NCBI GenBank assembly: GCA_902494935.1
Contig: CABUVH010000023.1
Coordinates: forward strand, 1 to 16,822
Source: an uncultured Collinsella sp.
GTDB lineage: Bacteria > Actinomycetota > Coriobacteriia > Coriobacteriales > Coriobacteriaceae
Reading direction: 5' to 3'
Length of the DNA stretch: 16,822 bases
Shown here: piece by piece, positions 7,179 to 14,465 of the stretch
How the letters are laid out: each line of letters starts with the position of its first letter
Position numbering within the stretch: the stretch's first letter is position 1
Position numbers and translations under genes: made by a program
The notes under the pieces: model-generated
Told to the model about the DNA's origin: nothing
The model's database searches: none
What the model saw: the letters and a program-made list of their open reading frames with translations, nothing else

Positions 7179-8261
7179 TTGAAGAAAAGCAATCTGGGCT
7201 ATGTGCTGGTGCTGGTCGCCGCGCTTATGTGGGGCAGCATCGGAATCTTTGTAAACGGCATCTCGGCCATGGGCGTCTCGTCCCAGAGCATGGCTGCCTT
7301 TCGCTTGTTGGTCGGAGCGCTTATCTTGGCGCCGGTCCTGATGTTTATGGGCTGCCGTCCGGGTGAGGGGTCTACCGTGGCTCAGGGTCCGCTGGCCCTG
7401 TTCAAGGCAAGCCCTAAAGAGCTTGTTCCCTGCGCGCTTGTCGGTATCGTCGGTTTGGCCGCCGCCAACACCTGCTATTACGAGTGCATGGGCGAGGTGG
7501 GCATGTCCACGGCCTCGGTGCTGCTCTACACCTCGCCGGTGTTTGGCGTCATGCTCGGTCGCGTGCTTTATCGCGAGGACGTGACCCCCAACAAGCTCGT
7601 TGCCATTGTCTTCAACATCGTTGGCTGTGTACTTGCAGTGACCAATGGCGACCTTTCCGGTTTCCATTTTTCGGTTTGGGGCGTCACGTCGGGCGTGATT
7701 GCAGGCCTTTGTGGGGCGTCGCTCGCGGTGTTTAGCCGGATAGCAACCAAGACGGTCCACCCGCTGGCTGTCACGTTTTGGGGCTTTGTTTTTGGCGGTG
7801 CGGTTATGGCAGCTATCGCGGCTCCATGGCCGGATGTCGCCGCGGCGATGTCGCCACAGCTGCTGCTGCTGTTCCTTGGCTTTGGACTCATCCCCACAGC
7901 CGTGGCTTACATCTTATATATGCAGGGTCTGTCCATGGGGCTCGAGACATCGAAAGTTCCCGTCGTAATGTCTTTCGAGACGGTCGTCACCGTACTGGTG
8001 GGCATTGGTGTCTATGCCGAGCCCGCCGGCGCGATCAAGGTTCTGGGCATTGTGCTGGTGCTCGCGTCCATCCTGATCATGAATACCGACTTCTCCAAGC
8101 TGCGCAACAGCGTGTTTGTCGGTCATGTCGTTGAGAGCATGACCTTTAAGCCCAACGCGTGGTGGACGGAGAAATCGCAGGACATGGATCTGTTTAAGGA
8201 ACGCACTGGCATCGCGCTGGAGCCCACCGTGCAGGAAAGCCTCTGGTACTTCGTGCGATAG
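7179..8261 (+). CDS. EamA-family (drug/metabolite superfamily) transporter
   Basis: A 360-residue inner-membrane carrier with two EamA repeats and about ten hydrophobic helices. The first is YVLVLVAALMWGSIGIFVNG; the second repeat begins near FSVWGVTSGVIAGLCGASLAV. Members export amino acids or other metabolites (RhaT/YdcZ-like relatives import). The start is TTG 7179, because GAGGAGG (7167-7173) sits five bases upstream; the in-frame GTG at 7143 lies too close to the promoter. A tail of about 55 residues after the last helix (FSKLRNSVF to WYFVR) is longer than usual for the family. Its place between deglycase 1 and the PTS, with the shared operator, suggests export of the amino acid freed by deglycation, for example lysine. 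That is inference. Confidence 0.85.
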   Translation: MKKSNLGYVLVLVAALMWGSIGIFVNGISAMGVSSQSMAAFRLLVGALILAPVLMFMGCRPGEGSTVAQGPLALFKASPKELVPCALVGIVGLAAANTCYYECMGEVGMSTASVLLYTSPVFGVMLGRVLYREDVTPNKLVAIVFNIVGCVLAVTNGDLSGFHFSVWGVTSGVIAGLCGASLAVFSRIATKTVHPLAVTFWGFVFGGAVMAAIAAPWPDVAAAMSPQLLLLFLGFGLIPTAVAYILYMQGLSMGLETSKVPVVMSFETVVTVLVGIGVYAEPAGAIKVLGIVLVLASILIMNTDFSKLRNSVFVGHVVESMTFKPNAWWTEKSQDMDLFKERTGIALEPTVQESLWYFVR

Positions 8262-8399
8262 GGGATTGGCGAGGCGTCTGATCGGGCGTCGCCAAGACAG
8301 CGCCGACCTACCCTGCACCAACGTTTCGATTGCGTTAAACCCGCCAACGGTCGATTTTCACCCGCGAACGGTCTTTATACTAATTAGCAATATAAGCAA

Positions 8400-8427
8400 C
8401 GTATAAGACGTTATAATGACCATAACG
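8400..8427 (+). promoter_or_regulatory. Promoter and operator of the PTS operon (shared motif, site 2)
   Basis: The -10-like TATAAT (8412-8417) lies inside CGTTATAATGACCATAACG (8409-8427), an imperfect inverted repeat of CGTTATA and CATAACG. The right 16 bases match the EamA site at 14 of 16 positions. No good -35 is visible at the right distance. The Shine-Dalgarno AGGAGGAGG (8431-8439) follows at once, so the leader is short and the operator would block initiation. Confidence 0.6.
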
Positions 8428-8443
8428 AAAAGGAGGAGGCAAG

Positions 8444-9367
8444 ATGAATCAGATCATTCTCGCATCTCATGGCGGCCTGGCCGCAGGCGCCAAAGACACG
8501 CTCGAGATGGTTCTCGGCGACGTGTCGAACGTCCACGTCGTGTCGCTTGCTCGTGACGACAAGGAGCCCATCACCAATAAGGTGGACGCCATGATCGCCA
8601 CGTTCAACGCGGACGACACCGTCTATGTGTTGACCGATATGCTCGGCAGCTCGGTCAACAACAGCATGGTCGAGCTTTCCAAGAACGGCACGAAGTTCAC
8701 GGTTGTCAGCGGTTTCAACATTCCGCTGGCACTGACGCTCGCTATGAGCCCCGTCCCCGTCAAGGGCGCCGAGCTCGCAGCCCTCATCAACGAGGCCCGC
8801 ACCGGTCTGACCAACCCCAACGCACCGGTCGAGGCTGCCGCGGCTCCCGCCAAGAAGGCCAAGGCGTCCCGTCACAGCTCCGGTCCCGCCAAGATCGTCC
8901 TCGCACGTCTTGACTACCGTCTGCTGCACGGCCAGGTCGTCTTTACCTGGACCACCAAGGTTCAGGCCGAGCGCATCATCGTCGTCGACAACGCTGCCGC
9001 CAACGATGACATCAAGAAGGGCGCTCTTAAGCTGGCCAAGCCTCAGGGCGTGCGCCTGAACGTCTTCACCGTCGAGCGTGCCCTCGCCAAGATGGACAAG
9101 CTCAACACCCTCGGCGAGCGTGTCATGTTCGTCTTTGGCAACACGGCCGAGATGCTGCAGTTCTGCCAGGGCTACAAGCTCGACGCCATCAACCTGGGCG
9201 CCACCGCCAACCACGACGGTGCCGATCAGGTCGGCGGCAAGGACAGCTCCGTCTTCCTCGACGCCACCCAGAAGGCCGACGTCAACCAGCTGCTCGACAT
9301 GGGCATCAAGCTCTATGTCCAGCAGACCCCTACGTATCAGAGCGTCGACATCGACGCCAAGCTGTAA
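8444..9367 (+). CDS. Mannose-family PTS EIIA-EIIB fusion
   Basis: A 307-residue cytosolic phosphotransfer protein joining EIIA (about 1-121) and EIIB (about 148-307) of the mannose/fructose/sorbose PTS family. The EIIA phosphohistidine is H9 in ILASHGGLAAG. The EIIB phosphohistidine is H162 in ARLDYRLLHGQVVFTW, matching the family pattern R-x-D-x-R-x-x-H-G-Q. The linker (about 122-147) is rich in Ala, Pro, Lys and Ser, as in ManX-type fusions. The chain passes phosphate from HPr to H9, then H162, then to the sugar bound by EIIC/EIID. A very strong ribosome site (AGGAGGAGG) precedes the ATG. It heads an operon with EIIC, EIID and probably deglycase 2. The context favours a glycated amino acid as substrate over a plain hexose. 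Confidence 0.94.
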   Translation: MNQIILASHGGLAAGAKDTLEMVLGDVSNVHVVSLARDDKEPITNKVDAMIATFNADDTVYVLTDMLGSSVNNSMVELSKNGTKFTVVSGFNIPLALTLAMSPVPVKGAELAALINEARTGLTNPNAPVEAAAAPAKKAKASRHSSGPAKIVLARLDYRLLHGQVVFTWTTKVQAERIIVVDNAAANDDIKKGALKLAKPQGVRLNVFTVERALAKMDKLNTLGERVMFVFGNTAEMLQFCQGYKLDAINLGATANHDGADQVGGKDSSVFLDATQKADVNQLLDMGIKLYVQQTPTYQSVDIDAKL

Positions 9368-9403
9368 TCAACCAGGCTTTTGCCTGACTGAAAGGAGAAG
9401 GGT

Positions 9404-10198
9404 ATGAATACGTTCATCAGTGCGGTGCTCGTCGGCCTCGTCGGCGTGTTCTGCATGTGGGACTCCCGCCTGCTCGGTCGTCTTAACTTCGAGCAGCCCC
9501 TCGTTGGCGCTACGCTCGTCGGTCTGCTGCTGGGCGATGTGCCCACCGGCCTTGCCGTCGGTGCCGCCGTCGAGCTCGTGTCCATGGGCCTGGTGCAGGT
9601 CGGCGCCGCCGTTCCGCCCGATATGGTCCTGGGCGGCATCGTGGCCGCTGCCTTTGCGTGCCTGACCGATGCTTCCGCCGAGACCGCCATGACGATCGCC
9701 ATCCCGGTCGCCGTCCTGGGTCAGCTCCTCGGCATCGTGTTCCGTTCCATCATCGCCGCCCTCACCCATGTGGCAGATAGCGCGATCGATAACGGAAAGT
9801 TCAAGACCGCCTACCGTATGCACATCTGCGCCGGCTCCGGTCTGTACGCCATTATGTACTTCCTGCCGATCTTCCTCGCCGTCTTTGTTGGCACCGACCT
9901 GGTTCAGGCCATCGTCAACATGGTTCCCGAGTGGCTGTCCACTGGTCTTAACGTTTCGACCAAGATCATGACCGCCTACGGCTTGGCCCTGCTGCTCACC
10001 ATGATGATCAAGAAGGGTATGACTCCGTTCCTGTTCATCGGTTTCCTGCTCGCCGCTTACCTCAACCTGTCCGTCATCGCGGTCGCTCTGATCGGTGTGT
10101 GCCTGGCTGTCGTCTTCATGGGCTTCAAGTTCAACGGTTCCCATGCAGCCGCCGGTGTCGATTCCGACTACGATCCGCTCGAAGACGACGAAGACTAA
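9404..10198 (+). CDS. Mannose-family PTS EIIC membrane component
   Basis: A 264-residue polytopic membrane subunit that forms the sugar channel with EIID. The opening MNTFISAVLVGLVGVFCMWDSRLLGR and the segment EQPLVGATLVGLLLGDVPTGLAVGAAVELVSMG are typical of the ManY/SorC-type EIIC family, with PPDMVLGGIVAAAFA following. The length fits. The ATG has AAAGGAGAAGG upstream and lies 36 bases after the EIIA-EIIB stop. The C-terminus ends in an acidic tail (DSDYDPLEDDED) of about 12 residues, which may contact the cytosolic subunits. Only two bases of the TAA separate it from the EIID ribosome site, so translation of the two is likely coupled. Confidence 0.93.
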   Translation: MNTFISAVLVGLVGVFCMWDSRLLGRLNFEQPLVGATLVGLLLGDVPTGLAVGAAVELVSMGLVQVGAAVPPDMVLGGIVAAAFACLTDASAETAMTIAIPVAVLGQLLGIVFRSIIAALTHVADSAIDNGKFKTAYRMHICAGSGLYAIMYFLPIFLAVFVGTDLVQAIVNMVPEWLSTGLNVSTKIMTAYGLALLLTMMIKKGMTPFLFIGFLLAAYLNLSVIAVALIGVCLAVVFMGFKFNGSHAAAGVDSDYDPLEDDED

Positions 10199-10211
10199 GG
10201 AGGAACACACT

Positions 10212-11045
10212 ATGGCAACCGCAACCAAGGACGTGTCCCTGAACAAGAAGGTCAGCCAGTTCTTCTGGCGCTCCTGGGCCATCCAGGCCTCTTGGAACTA
10301 CGAGCGTCAGATGAACATGGGCTTCCTCTACGGCATGGTTCCCACGCTCGATCGCCTCTATCCGGATGAGTCCGACCCCAAGCAGCTCGCTGCTAAGAAA
10401 GAGGCTTACCACCGTCACATGGCGTTCTACAACTGCACCCCGCAGACGAGCGCTTTCATCCTGGGCCTCTCCGCCTCCATGGAGGAGGAGTACGCCAAGG
10501 ATCCCGAGAACTTCGATCCCGATTCGATCAACGCGGTCAAGACCTCCCTTATGGGTCCGCTTTCCGGCATCGGTGACTCCTTCTTCCAGGGCACCATCCG
10601 CGTTATCGCCTTTGGCCTGGGCGTTCAGCTGGCTCAGCAGGGCTCCATCATGGGCCCGATCCTGGCCATGCTCATTTCCATCGTGCCCTCCGTGCTGATC
10701 ACTTGGTTCGCAGCCAAGATGGGCTATCAGGGCGGTCACGAGTACCTGAGCAAGCTTCAGGGCGGCGACCTCATGGAGAAGCTCATGTATGTCTGCGGCA
10801 TCGTGGGTCTTATGTCCGTGGGCGGCATGATCGCTACGCTGATCGGCGCCACCACCCCGCTGCAGTTCGCTGAGGGCACCGTCGTTATCCAGGACATCCT
10901 GGACGGCATGATGCCTCAGATGATTTCCCTCGGCCTCACCGGCCTTATGTACTGGCTCATCAAGAAGAACGTCAACACCGGTTGGCTTCTCGTGATCGCC
11001 ATCGTGGGCGGCATCGCCCTCTCCGCGGCCGGCATCCTGGCCTAG
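10212..11045 (+). CDS. Mannose-family PTS EIID membrane component
   Basis: A 277-residue EIID subunit, partner of EIIC in the membrane complex. Family marks are FFWRSWAIQASWNYERQMNMGFLYGMVPTLDRLYP near the N-terminus, SLMGPLSGIGDSFFQGTIR in the middle, and a hydrophobic C-terminal end (WLLVIAIVGGIALSAAGILA). The start is ATG 10212: AAGGAGG (10197-10203) overlaps the EIIC stop and is eight bases upstream. The frame also stays open upstream into eiiC, which is read-through of another frame and not used. Deglycase 2 follows after a 200-base gap that contains two hairpins. Confidence 0.93.
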   Translation: MATATKDVSLNKKVSQFFWRSWAIQASWNYERQMNMGFLYGMVPTLDRLYPDESDPKQLAAKKEAYHRHMAFYNCTPQTSAFILGLSASMEEEYAKDPENFDPDSINAVKTSLMGPLSGIGDSFFQGTIRVIAFGLGVQLAQQGSIMGPILAMLISIVPSVLITWFAAKMGYQGGHEYLSKLQGGDLMEKLMYVCGIVGLMSVGGMIATLIGATTPLQFAEGTVVIQDILDGMMPQMISLGLTGLMYWLIKKNVNTGWLLVIAIVGGIALSAAGILA

Positions 11046-11079
11046 TCGCGACCAAGCGCCTAACCGCTTTCCCCCGGGG

Positions 11080-11154
11080 GCCTGCCTGGCATCCCATACC
11101 CCAGGCAGGCTTCCATCCCCAAAATGCGACAATGGGACAGTCCCCTTGTCGCAT
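11080..11154. repeat. Two hairpins between EIID and deglycase 2
   Basis: Hairpin 1: GCCTGCCTGG (11080-11089) with CCAGGCAGGC (11101-11110), perfect over 10 bp, 11-base loop, no T-run. Hairpin 2: ATGCGACAA (11124-11132) with TTGTCGCAT (11146-11154), perfect over 9 bp. Its interior GGGAC-A-GTCCC pairs again, which makes a nearly unbroken palindrome of REP type. With no T-tract, these look more like processing or stability elements, or a partial terminator, than a true operon end. Confidence 0.6.
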
Positions 11155-11245
11155 CCTCAACGGGCCGGCGACTCGGTCCAAATCACGGTAACCCTGCGAG
11201 CGTCCGGCAATGTGGCGCCGCAAAAAATCGAAAGGAATGTGTCAG

Positions 11246-12229
11246 ATGTACGAGATCGACCTTAACCTCCCTAAGCAGATCGTCGCTGACGTCCTGTCCA
11301 ACCACGAGATTCACAGCGTCGCCTTCGTCGGCTGCGGTGCTTCCATGTCCGACCTTTACCCCGCCAAGTACTTCCTGGCCAACAACACGGACAAGCTGAA
11401 CGTTCAGATTTTCACCGCTAACGAGTTCAACTACGACACGCCTTCTTGGGTCAACGAGCACACCTTCGTGATCACCTGCTCCCTCGGTGGCTCCACGCCC
11501 GAGACCGTCGAGGCCAACAAGACCGCCAAGAAGCACAACTGCCCGGTCGTCTCCCTCACCAACAAGGCTGGCTCCGCTCTGACCGTCGACGCTGACCACG
11601 TCATCGTCCACGGCTTCCACGCCAACTACGCTGCCAAGTGCGAGAAGCCCGGCTACGCCATCGCTCTTGCTCTCGAGATTCTTCAGCAGACCGAGGGTTA
11701 TGACCACTACGAGGACATGATCACCGGCCTCACCAACATCTTCGATCTCTGCGAGAACGCCGCTCAGCACTGCAAGAAGCTCGCCAAGAAGTTCGCCGAG
11801 GACTTCAAGGACGACAAGATGATCTACTTCATGGCTTCCGGTGCCTCCGAGAAGATGGCTTATTCTCACGCCGCCTTCCTGTTCACCGAGATGCAGTGGA
11901 TCGACGCCGCCGCCTACAACACCGGCGAGTACTTCCACGGCCCGTTCGAGGTTTCCACCGAGGGTAAGCCCTACGTCTTCTTCATGTCTGATGGCGCTAC
12001 CCGTCCGATGGACGCCCGCGCCCTCACCTTCCTTGAGCGCATGGGCGCCAAGGTCGCTCTGATCGACTCCAAGGACTACGGCCTGGCTGACGCCGTGCCC
12101 GCGAGCGTCATCACCTACTTCAACCCGCTGCTGCACCTCGCCGTTATGCGCGAGTACGGCAACCAGATCGCCGAGGCCCGTCAGCACCCGCTGACCATGC
12201 GTCGCTACATGTGGAAGCTTTCCTACTAA
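11246..12229 (+). CDS. SIS-domain sugar-amine deglycase 2 (FrlB/GfrE-like)
   Basis: A 327-residue double-SIS enzyme of the same family as deglycase 1. The N-terminal domain has SVAFVGCGASMSDLYPAKYF (24-43) and TCSLGGSTPETVEANK (77-92), a Ser/Thr-rich sugar-phosphate loop. The active-site pattern is E215 and H231 in NTGEYFHGPFE, 16 residues apart, nearly the same numbering as the catalytic Glu/His of FraB (214/230). It ends RRYMWKLSY, like deglycase 1 (RRYMWKLEY). ATG 11246 is chosen because AAAGGA lies nine bases upstream; ATG 11237 is directly adjacent to that site. It follows the PTS genes and ends at a strong terminator. All its Phe codons are TTC and all Lys codons AAG, suggesting high expression. 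The pairing with a mannose-type PTS parallels the Salmonella gfr operon, which has two deglycases. Confidence 0.88.
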   Translation: MYEIDLNLPKQIVADVLSNHEIHSVAFVGCGASMSDLYPAKYFLANNTDKLNVQIFTANEFNYDTPSWVNEHTFVITCSLGGSTPETVEANKTAKKHNCPVVSLTNKAGSALTVDADHVIVHGFHANYAAKCEKPGYAIALALEILQQTEGYDHYEDMITGLTNIFDLCENAAQHCKKLAKKFAEDFKDDKMIYFMASGASEKMAYSHAAFLFTEMQWIDAAAYNTGEYFHGPFEVSTEGKPYVFFMSDGATRPMDARALTFLERMGAKVALIDSKDYGLADAVPASVITYFNPLLHLAVMREYGNQIAEARQHPLTMRRYMWKLSY

Positions 12230-12262
12230 TCACAAGTAAGTAGACCTTACGGGTTGATTGAG

Positions 12263-12296
12263 AGGGGATGGGGTTTGCGCCCCGTCCCCTTTTTTG
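12263..12296 (+). terminator. Strong intrinsic terminator of the PTS-deglycase operon
   Basis: AGGGGATGGGG (12263-12273) pairs with CCCCGTCCCCT (12280-12290) over 11 positions, one of them G-U. The loop is TTTGCG and the T-run is 12290-12295. Confidence 0.93.
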
Positions 12297-12330
12297 CTCT
12301 GGGGAGGGCGTGTCTGTCGTGTCGCAAAAC

Positions 12331-12375
12331 CCCAGATAAAACCTACCAAAATAAACCTGTCCCTTTTTGGCAGGT
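12331..12375. repeat. REP-like hairpin, copy 1, in the leader of the HAD gene
   Basis: ACCTACCAAAA (12341-12351) pairs with TTTTGGCAGGT (12365-12375) with one mismatch; the loop contains CTGTCCCT. The first 22 bases (12331-12352) are identical to 14466-14487. The right arm abuts the Shine-Dalgarno sequence GGGAGGAG of the HAD gene, so the hairpin may influence its translation. Confidence 0.75.
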
Positions 12376-12389
12376 GGGAGGAGATGCGT

Positions 12390-13019
12390 ATGATCAAGGC
12401 AGTGCTGTTTGATATGGACGGCGTGCTGGTCGATACCGAGTGGTTCTACAACCGTCGTCGCGTGGCGTTTATGGAGGAGAAGGGCTTCCACTTTGACGAG
12501 ATCCCCGATCTTTCGGGGTCTAACGAGCCCGCCATCTGGAAGGCGCTGGTGCCCGACGATGTTGAGCTGCGCGAGCGCCTGCGCGTGGAGTACAAGCAGG
12601 TCTACAGCCCGGACCACCCCGTTCCGTATGCCGAGCTTCTCAACGAGCAGACGGAGCCGGTGATGCGTGAGCTGCACGAGCGCGGCGTGAAGTGTGTCAT
12701 CGCAAGCTCGTCCTATCGCGAGCTGATCGACGAGCTAGTGGATATCGCCGGTATTGCCGATGTGCTGGACTACACCATCAGCGGTCACGAGTGCAGTGCG
12801 TTTAAGCCCGACCCCGAGATCTACCTGCGTGCCATGGAGGCGCTGGGGGTGGAGCCTACCGAGTGCCTGGTTATCGAGGATTCGCCTATGGGGATTGAGG
12901 CTGGCAAACGTTCCGGCGCCCGCGTCCTGGCGCTGCGTCCGCACGAGGGCGTCAACCTCGATCAATCGCGAGCCGATGCCGTTATCGATAATTTGACCGA
13001 CATTTTGGCCGCTTTGTAG
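12390..13019 (+). CDS. HAD-superfamily hydrolase, beta-phosphoglucomutase-like
   Basis: A 209-residue HAD protein with a helical cap inserted after motif I. Motif I is LFDMDGVLVD (nucleophile D8, acid/base D10), motif II is VIASSS, motif III is the Lys in AFKPDPEIY and motif IV is VIEDSPMGIEA. This set is usual for sugar phosphatases and beta-phosphoglucomutases of the subfamily IA type. ATG 12390 is six bases after GGAGGAG; ATG 12384 is adjacent to that site and is disfavoured. It stands behind the terminator of the PTS operon, so it is a separate transcript. It may act on a hexose phosphate produced next door, but only the location suggests this. Confidence 0.85.
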   Translation: MIKAVLFDMDGVLVDTEWFYNRRRVAFMEEKGFHFDEIPDLSGSNEPAIWKALVPDDVELRERLRVEYKQVYSPDHPVPYAELLNEQTEPVMRELHERGVKCVIASSSYRELIDELVDIAGIADVLDYTISGHECSAFKPDPEIYLRAMEALGVEPTECLVIEDSPMGIEAGKRSGARVLALRPHEGVNLDQSRADAVIDNLTDILAAL

Positions 13020-13116
13020 TGTCAATCCGCCGCGAGAAGCACGGGTTCAAACGTTTTTTGCAGTGGACTGGCTCAATTTGGTTTCGATTTTGATCCGTAT
13101 GGCTTCGATTCGGACT

Positions 13117-13235
13117 AAGTGAGTAGACTTTTTGGCGCAGGCCGAGCACAATGCATATCTTCCTTTGTAAAACCGCAGGTCACAGAGTTGGCGGTTTTGG
13201 GTGTGCTCGCCAGATCGTAAAAAGTCTACTCACTT
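13117..13235. repeat. Nested palindromic element of 119 bp
   Basis: The outer arms AAGTGAGTAGACTTTTT (13117-13133) and AAAAAGTCTACTCACTT (13219-13235) are a perfect 17-bp inverted repeat. A middle stem GAGCACA (13144-13150) pairs with TGTGCTC (13202-13208) and extends by GGC/GCC with one bulge. An inner stem AAAACCGC (13169-13176) pairs with GCGGTTTT (13191-13198). No open frame of note and no clear target-site duplication were seen. It could be a MITE-like element or a structured RNA. The rest of the 355-base gap (13020-13116 and 13236-13297) shows nothing recognisable. Confidence 0.75.
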
Positions 13236-13297
13236 GTAATTTAGGCCTTTGGTCGTGGGGGTTGCTAGTCCCGCTTTGGTTGTCGAGAGAGGGTGAA

Positions 13298-13329
13298 TTG
13301 AAGCGGCCCCGCACGCCCCATGCTACAAT
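13298..13329 (+). promoter_or_regulatory. Putative promoter of the YitT-family gene
   Basis: An extended -10, TGC-TACAAT (hexamer 13324-13329), lies 45 bases before the GTG start. TTGAAG (13298-13303) is a possible -35, but the 20-base spacer is long. The extended -10 would compensate. Confidence 0.4.
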
Positions 13330-13374
13330 CGCGGACATGCCCCACAACTACATCTGCCTTCGAAAGGAGCCTAC

Positions 13375-14382
13375 GTGGCGAACGCCATCGATCAGCTCAC
13401 GGACCGCGTGCTCGTGCTCGGCCGCCTTACCATCGTCCGCCGCGCCATCACTGCCGTGGCGGTCACAATTTCCGCCGTTCTCCAGACATTCCTGATCCAG
13501 GCGTTCATTCAGCCCGCCGACCTGCTTCCGAGCGGCCTCACCGGCGTCGCGGTCCTGCTCGATCGCGTTACCTCGCTCGGCGGCGTTCACATCGACATCT
13601 CGCTCGGTATGCTCGCGCTCAACATTCCCGTGGCGCTCCTATGCTGGAGCGGCATTAGCAAACGCTTCGTCATCTTCTCGATGATGCAGGTTGTGCTCTC
13701 ATCGCTGTTCCTCAATATCTTTCACTTCGCCCCGTTTTTGGGCGATAAGATTATGCTCATCATTTTTGGCGGCGTGGTCTCGGGCCTGGGCGCTGCCATC
13801 GCGCTCAAGTCCGGCGCATCCACCGGCGGCACCGACTTTATCGCGCTGTGGGTCTCCAACCACACGGGCAAGACCATCTGGGGCGTCATCTTTGGTTTCA
13901 ACTGCTTTATCCTGGCGATCTTTGGCTTTATGTTTGGCTGGGACAAGGCAGCGTACTCCATCGTGTTCCAGTTTATTTCGACCAAGACCATCGACAGCTT
14001 CTATCGTCGCTACGACCGCGTTACGCTACAGATCACGACGCGCAAGGCGGACGAGGTCATGACCGCCTATGTTGACCATTTTCAGCACGGCATTAGCTGC
14101 GCCGAGGTCATCGGCGGATACAGCCGCGAAAAGATGTACCTGCTGCACGCCGTTGTCTCGACCTACGAGAGCCAGGACATTATCAAGCTGGTGTGCGACA
14201 TTGATCCCGGCGCCGTGATCAATGTGTTCCACACGCTCAACTTTGTGGGCGGCTGGTGGGGCGGTCATGTCGACGAGCCCATGCCCACGGCCGTACCTGA
14301 TCCCGACAAGCCCGCGCGCATGGCCAGCAGGCAGGCGCGCCTCAGCGAGCAGGATAGCTTGCAGCAGGACGACGGCAGGTAG
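13375..14382 (+). CDS. YitT-family membrane protein (DUF161 plus DUF2179)
   Basis: A 335-residue protein with about five to six membrane segments followed by a soluble C-terminal DUF2179 domain (about 215-290). The signature GASTGGTDFIALWV (about 145-158) is typical of the YitT family. The C-terminal domain begins at DRVTLQITTRKADEVMTAYV and includes GYSREKMYLLHAVVSTYE. The function of the family is not established; transport has been proposed. The start is GTG 13375, with GAAAGGAG six bases upstream. After the DUF2179 domain a hydrophilic tail of about 45 residues (DEPMPTAVPDPDKPARM and on) looks disordered. A near-perfect terminator follows, so the gene is probably monocistronic. Confidence 0.88.
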   Translation: MANAIDQLTDRVLVLGRLTIVRRAITAVAVTISAVLQTFLIQAFIQPADLLPSGLTGVAVLLDRVTSLGGVHIDISLGMLALNIPVALLCWSGISKRFVIFSMMQVVLSSLFLNIFHFAPFLGDKIMLIIFGGVVSGLGAAIALKSGASTGGTDFIALWVSNHTGKTIWGVIFGFNCFILAIFGFMFGWDKAAYSIVFQFISTKTIDSFYRRYDRVTLQITTRKADEVMTAYVDHFQHGISCAEVIGGYSREKMYLLHAVVSTYESQDIIKLVCDIDPGAVINVFHTLNFVGGWWGGHVDEPMPTAVPDPDKPARMASRQARLSEQDSLQQDDGR

Positions 14383-14423
14383 GGTATTGGCATTTTGCCG
14401 GCCTGGCGCAACCCTTCCGTATG

Positions 14424-14465
14424 AGCCCCTCGAAAGCCTCGCTGCTTTCGAGGGGCTTTCGTTTT
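14424..14465 (+). terminator. Intrinsic terminator of the YitT-family gene
   Basis: AGCCCCTCGAAAG (14424-14436) pairs perfectly with CTTTCGAGGGGCT (14445-14457), loop CCTCGCTG, followed by TTCGTTTT. Confidence 0.92.

Noticed and set aside
8263..8295. Inverted repeat TTGGCGAGGC / GCGTCGCCAA after the EamA gene
   Set aside because: A stem of about ten pairs with a mismatch and no T-run. It may be a weak terminator but is not convincing enough to annotate.
12234..12252. AAGTAAGTAGACCTTACGG, similar to the outer arm of the 13117 palindrome
   Set aside because: Only one arm is present, with mismatches, next to the deglycase 2 stop. It is too short to call a copy.
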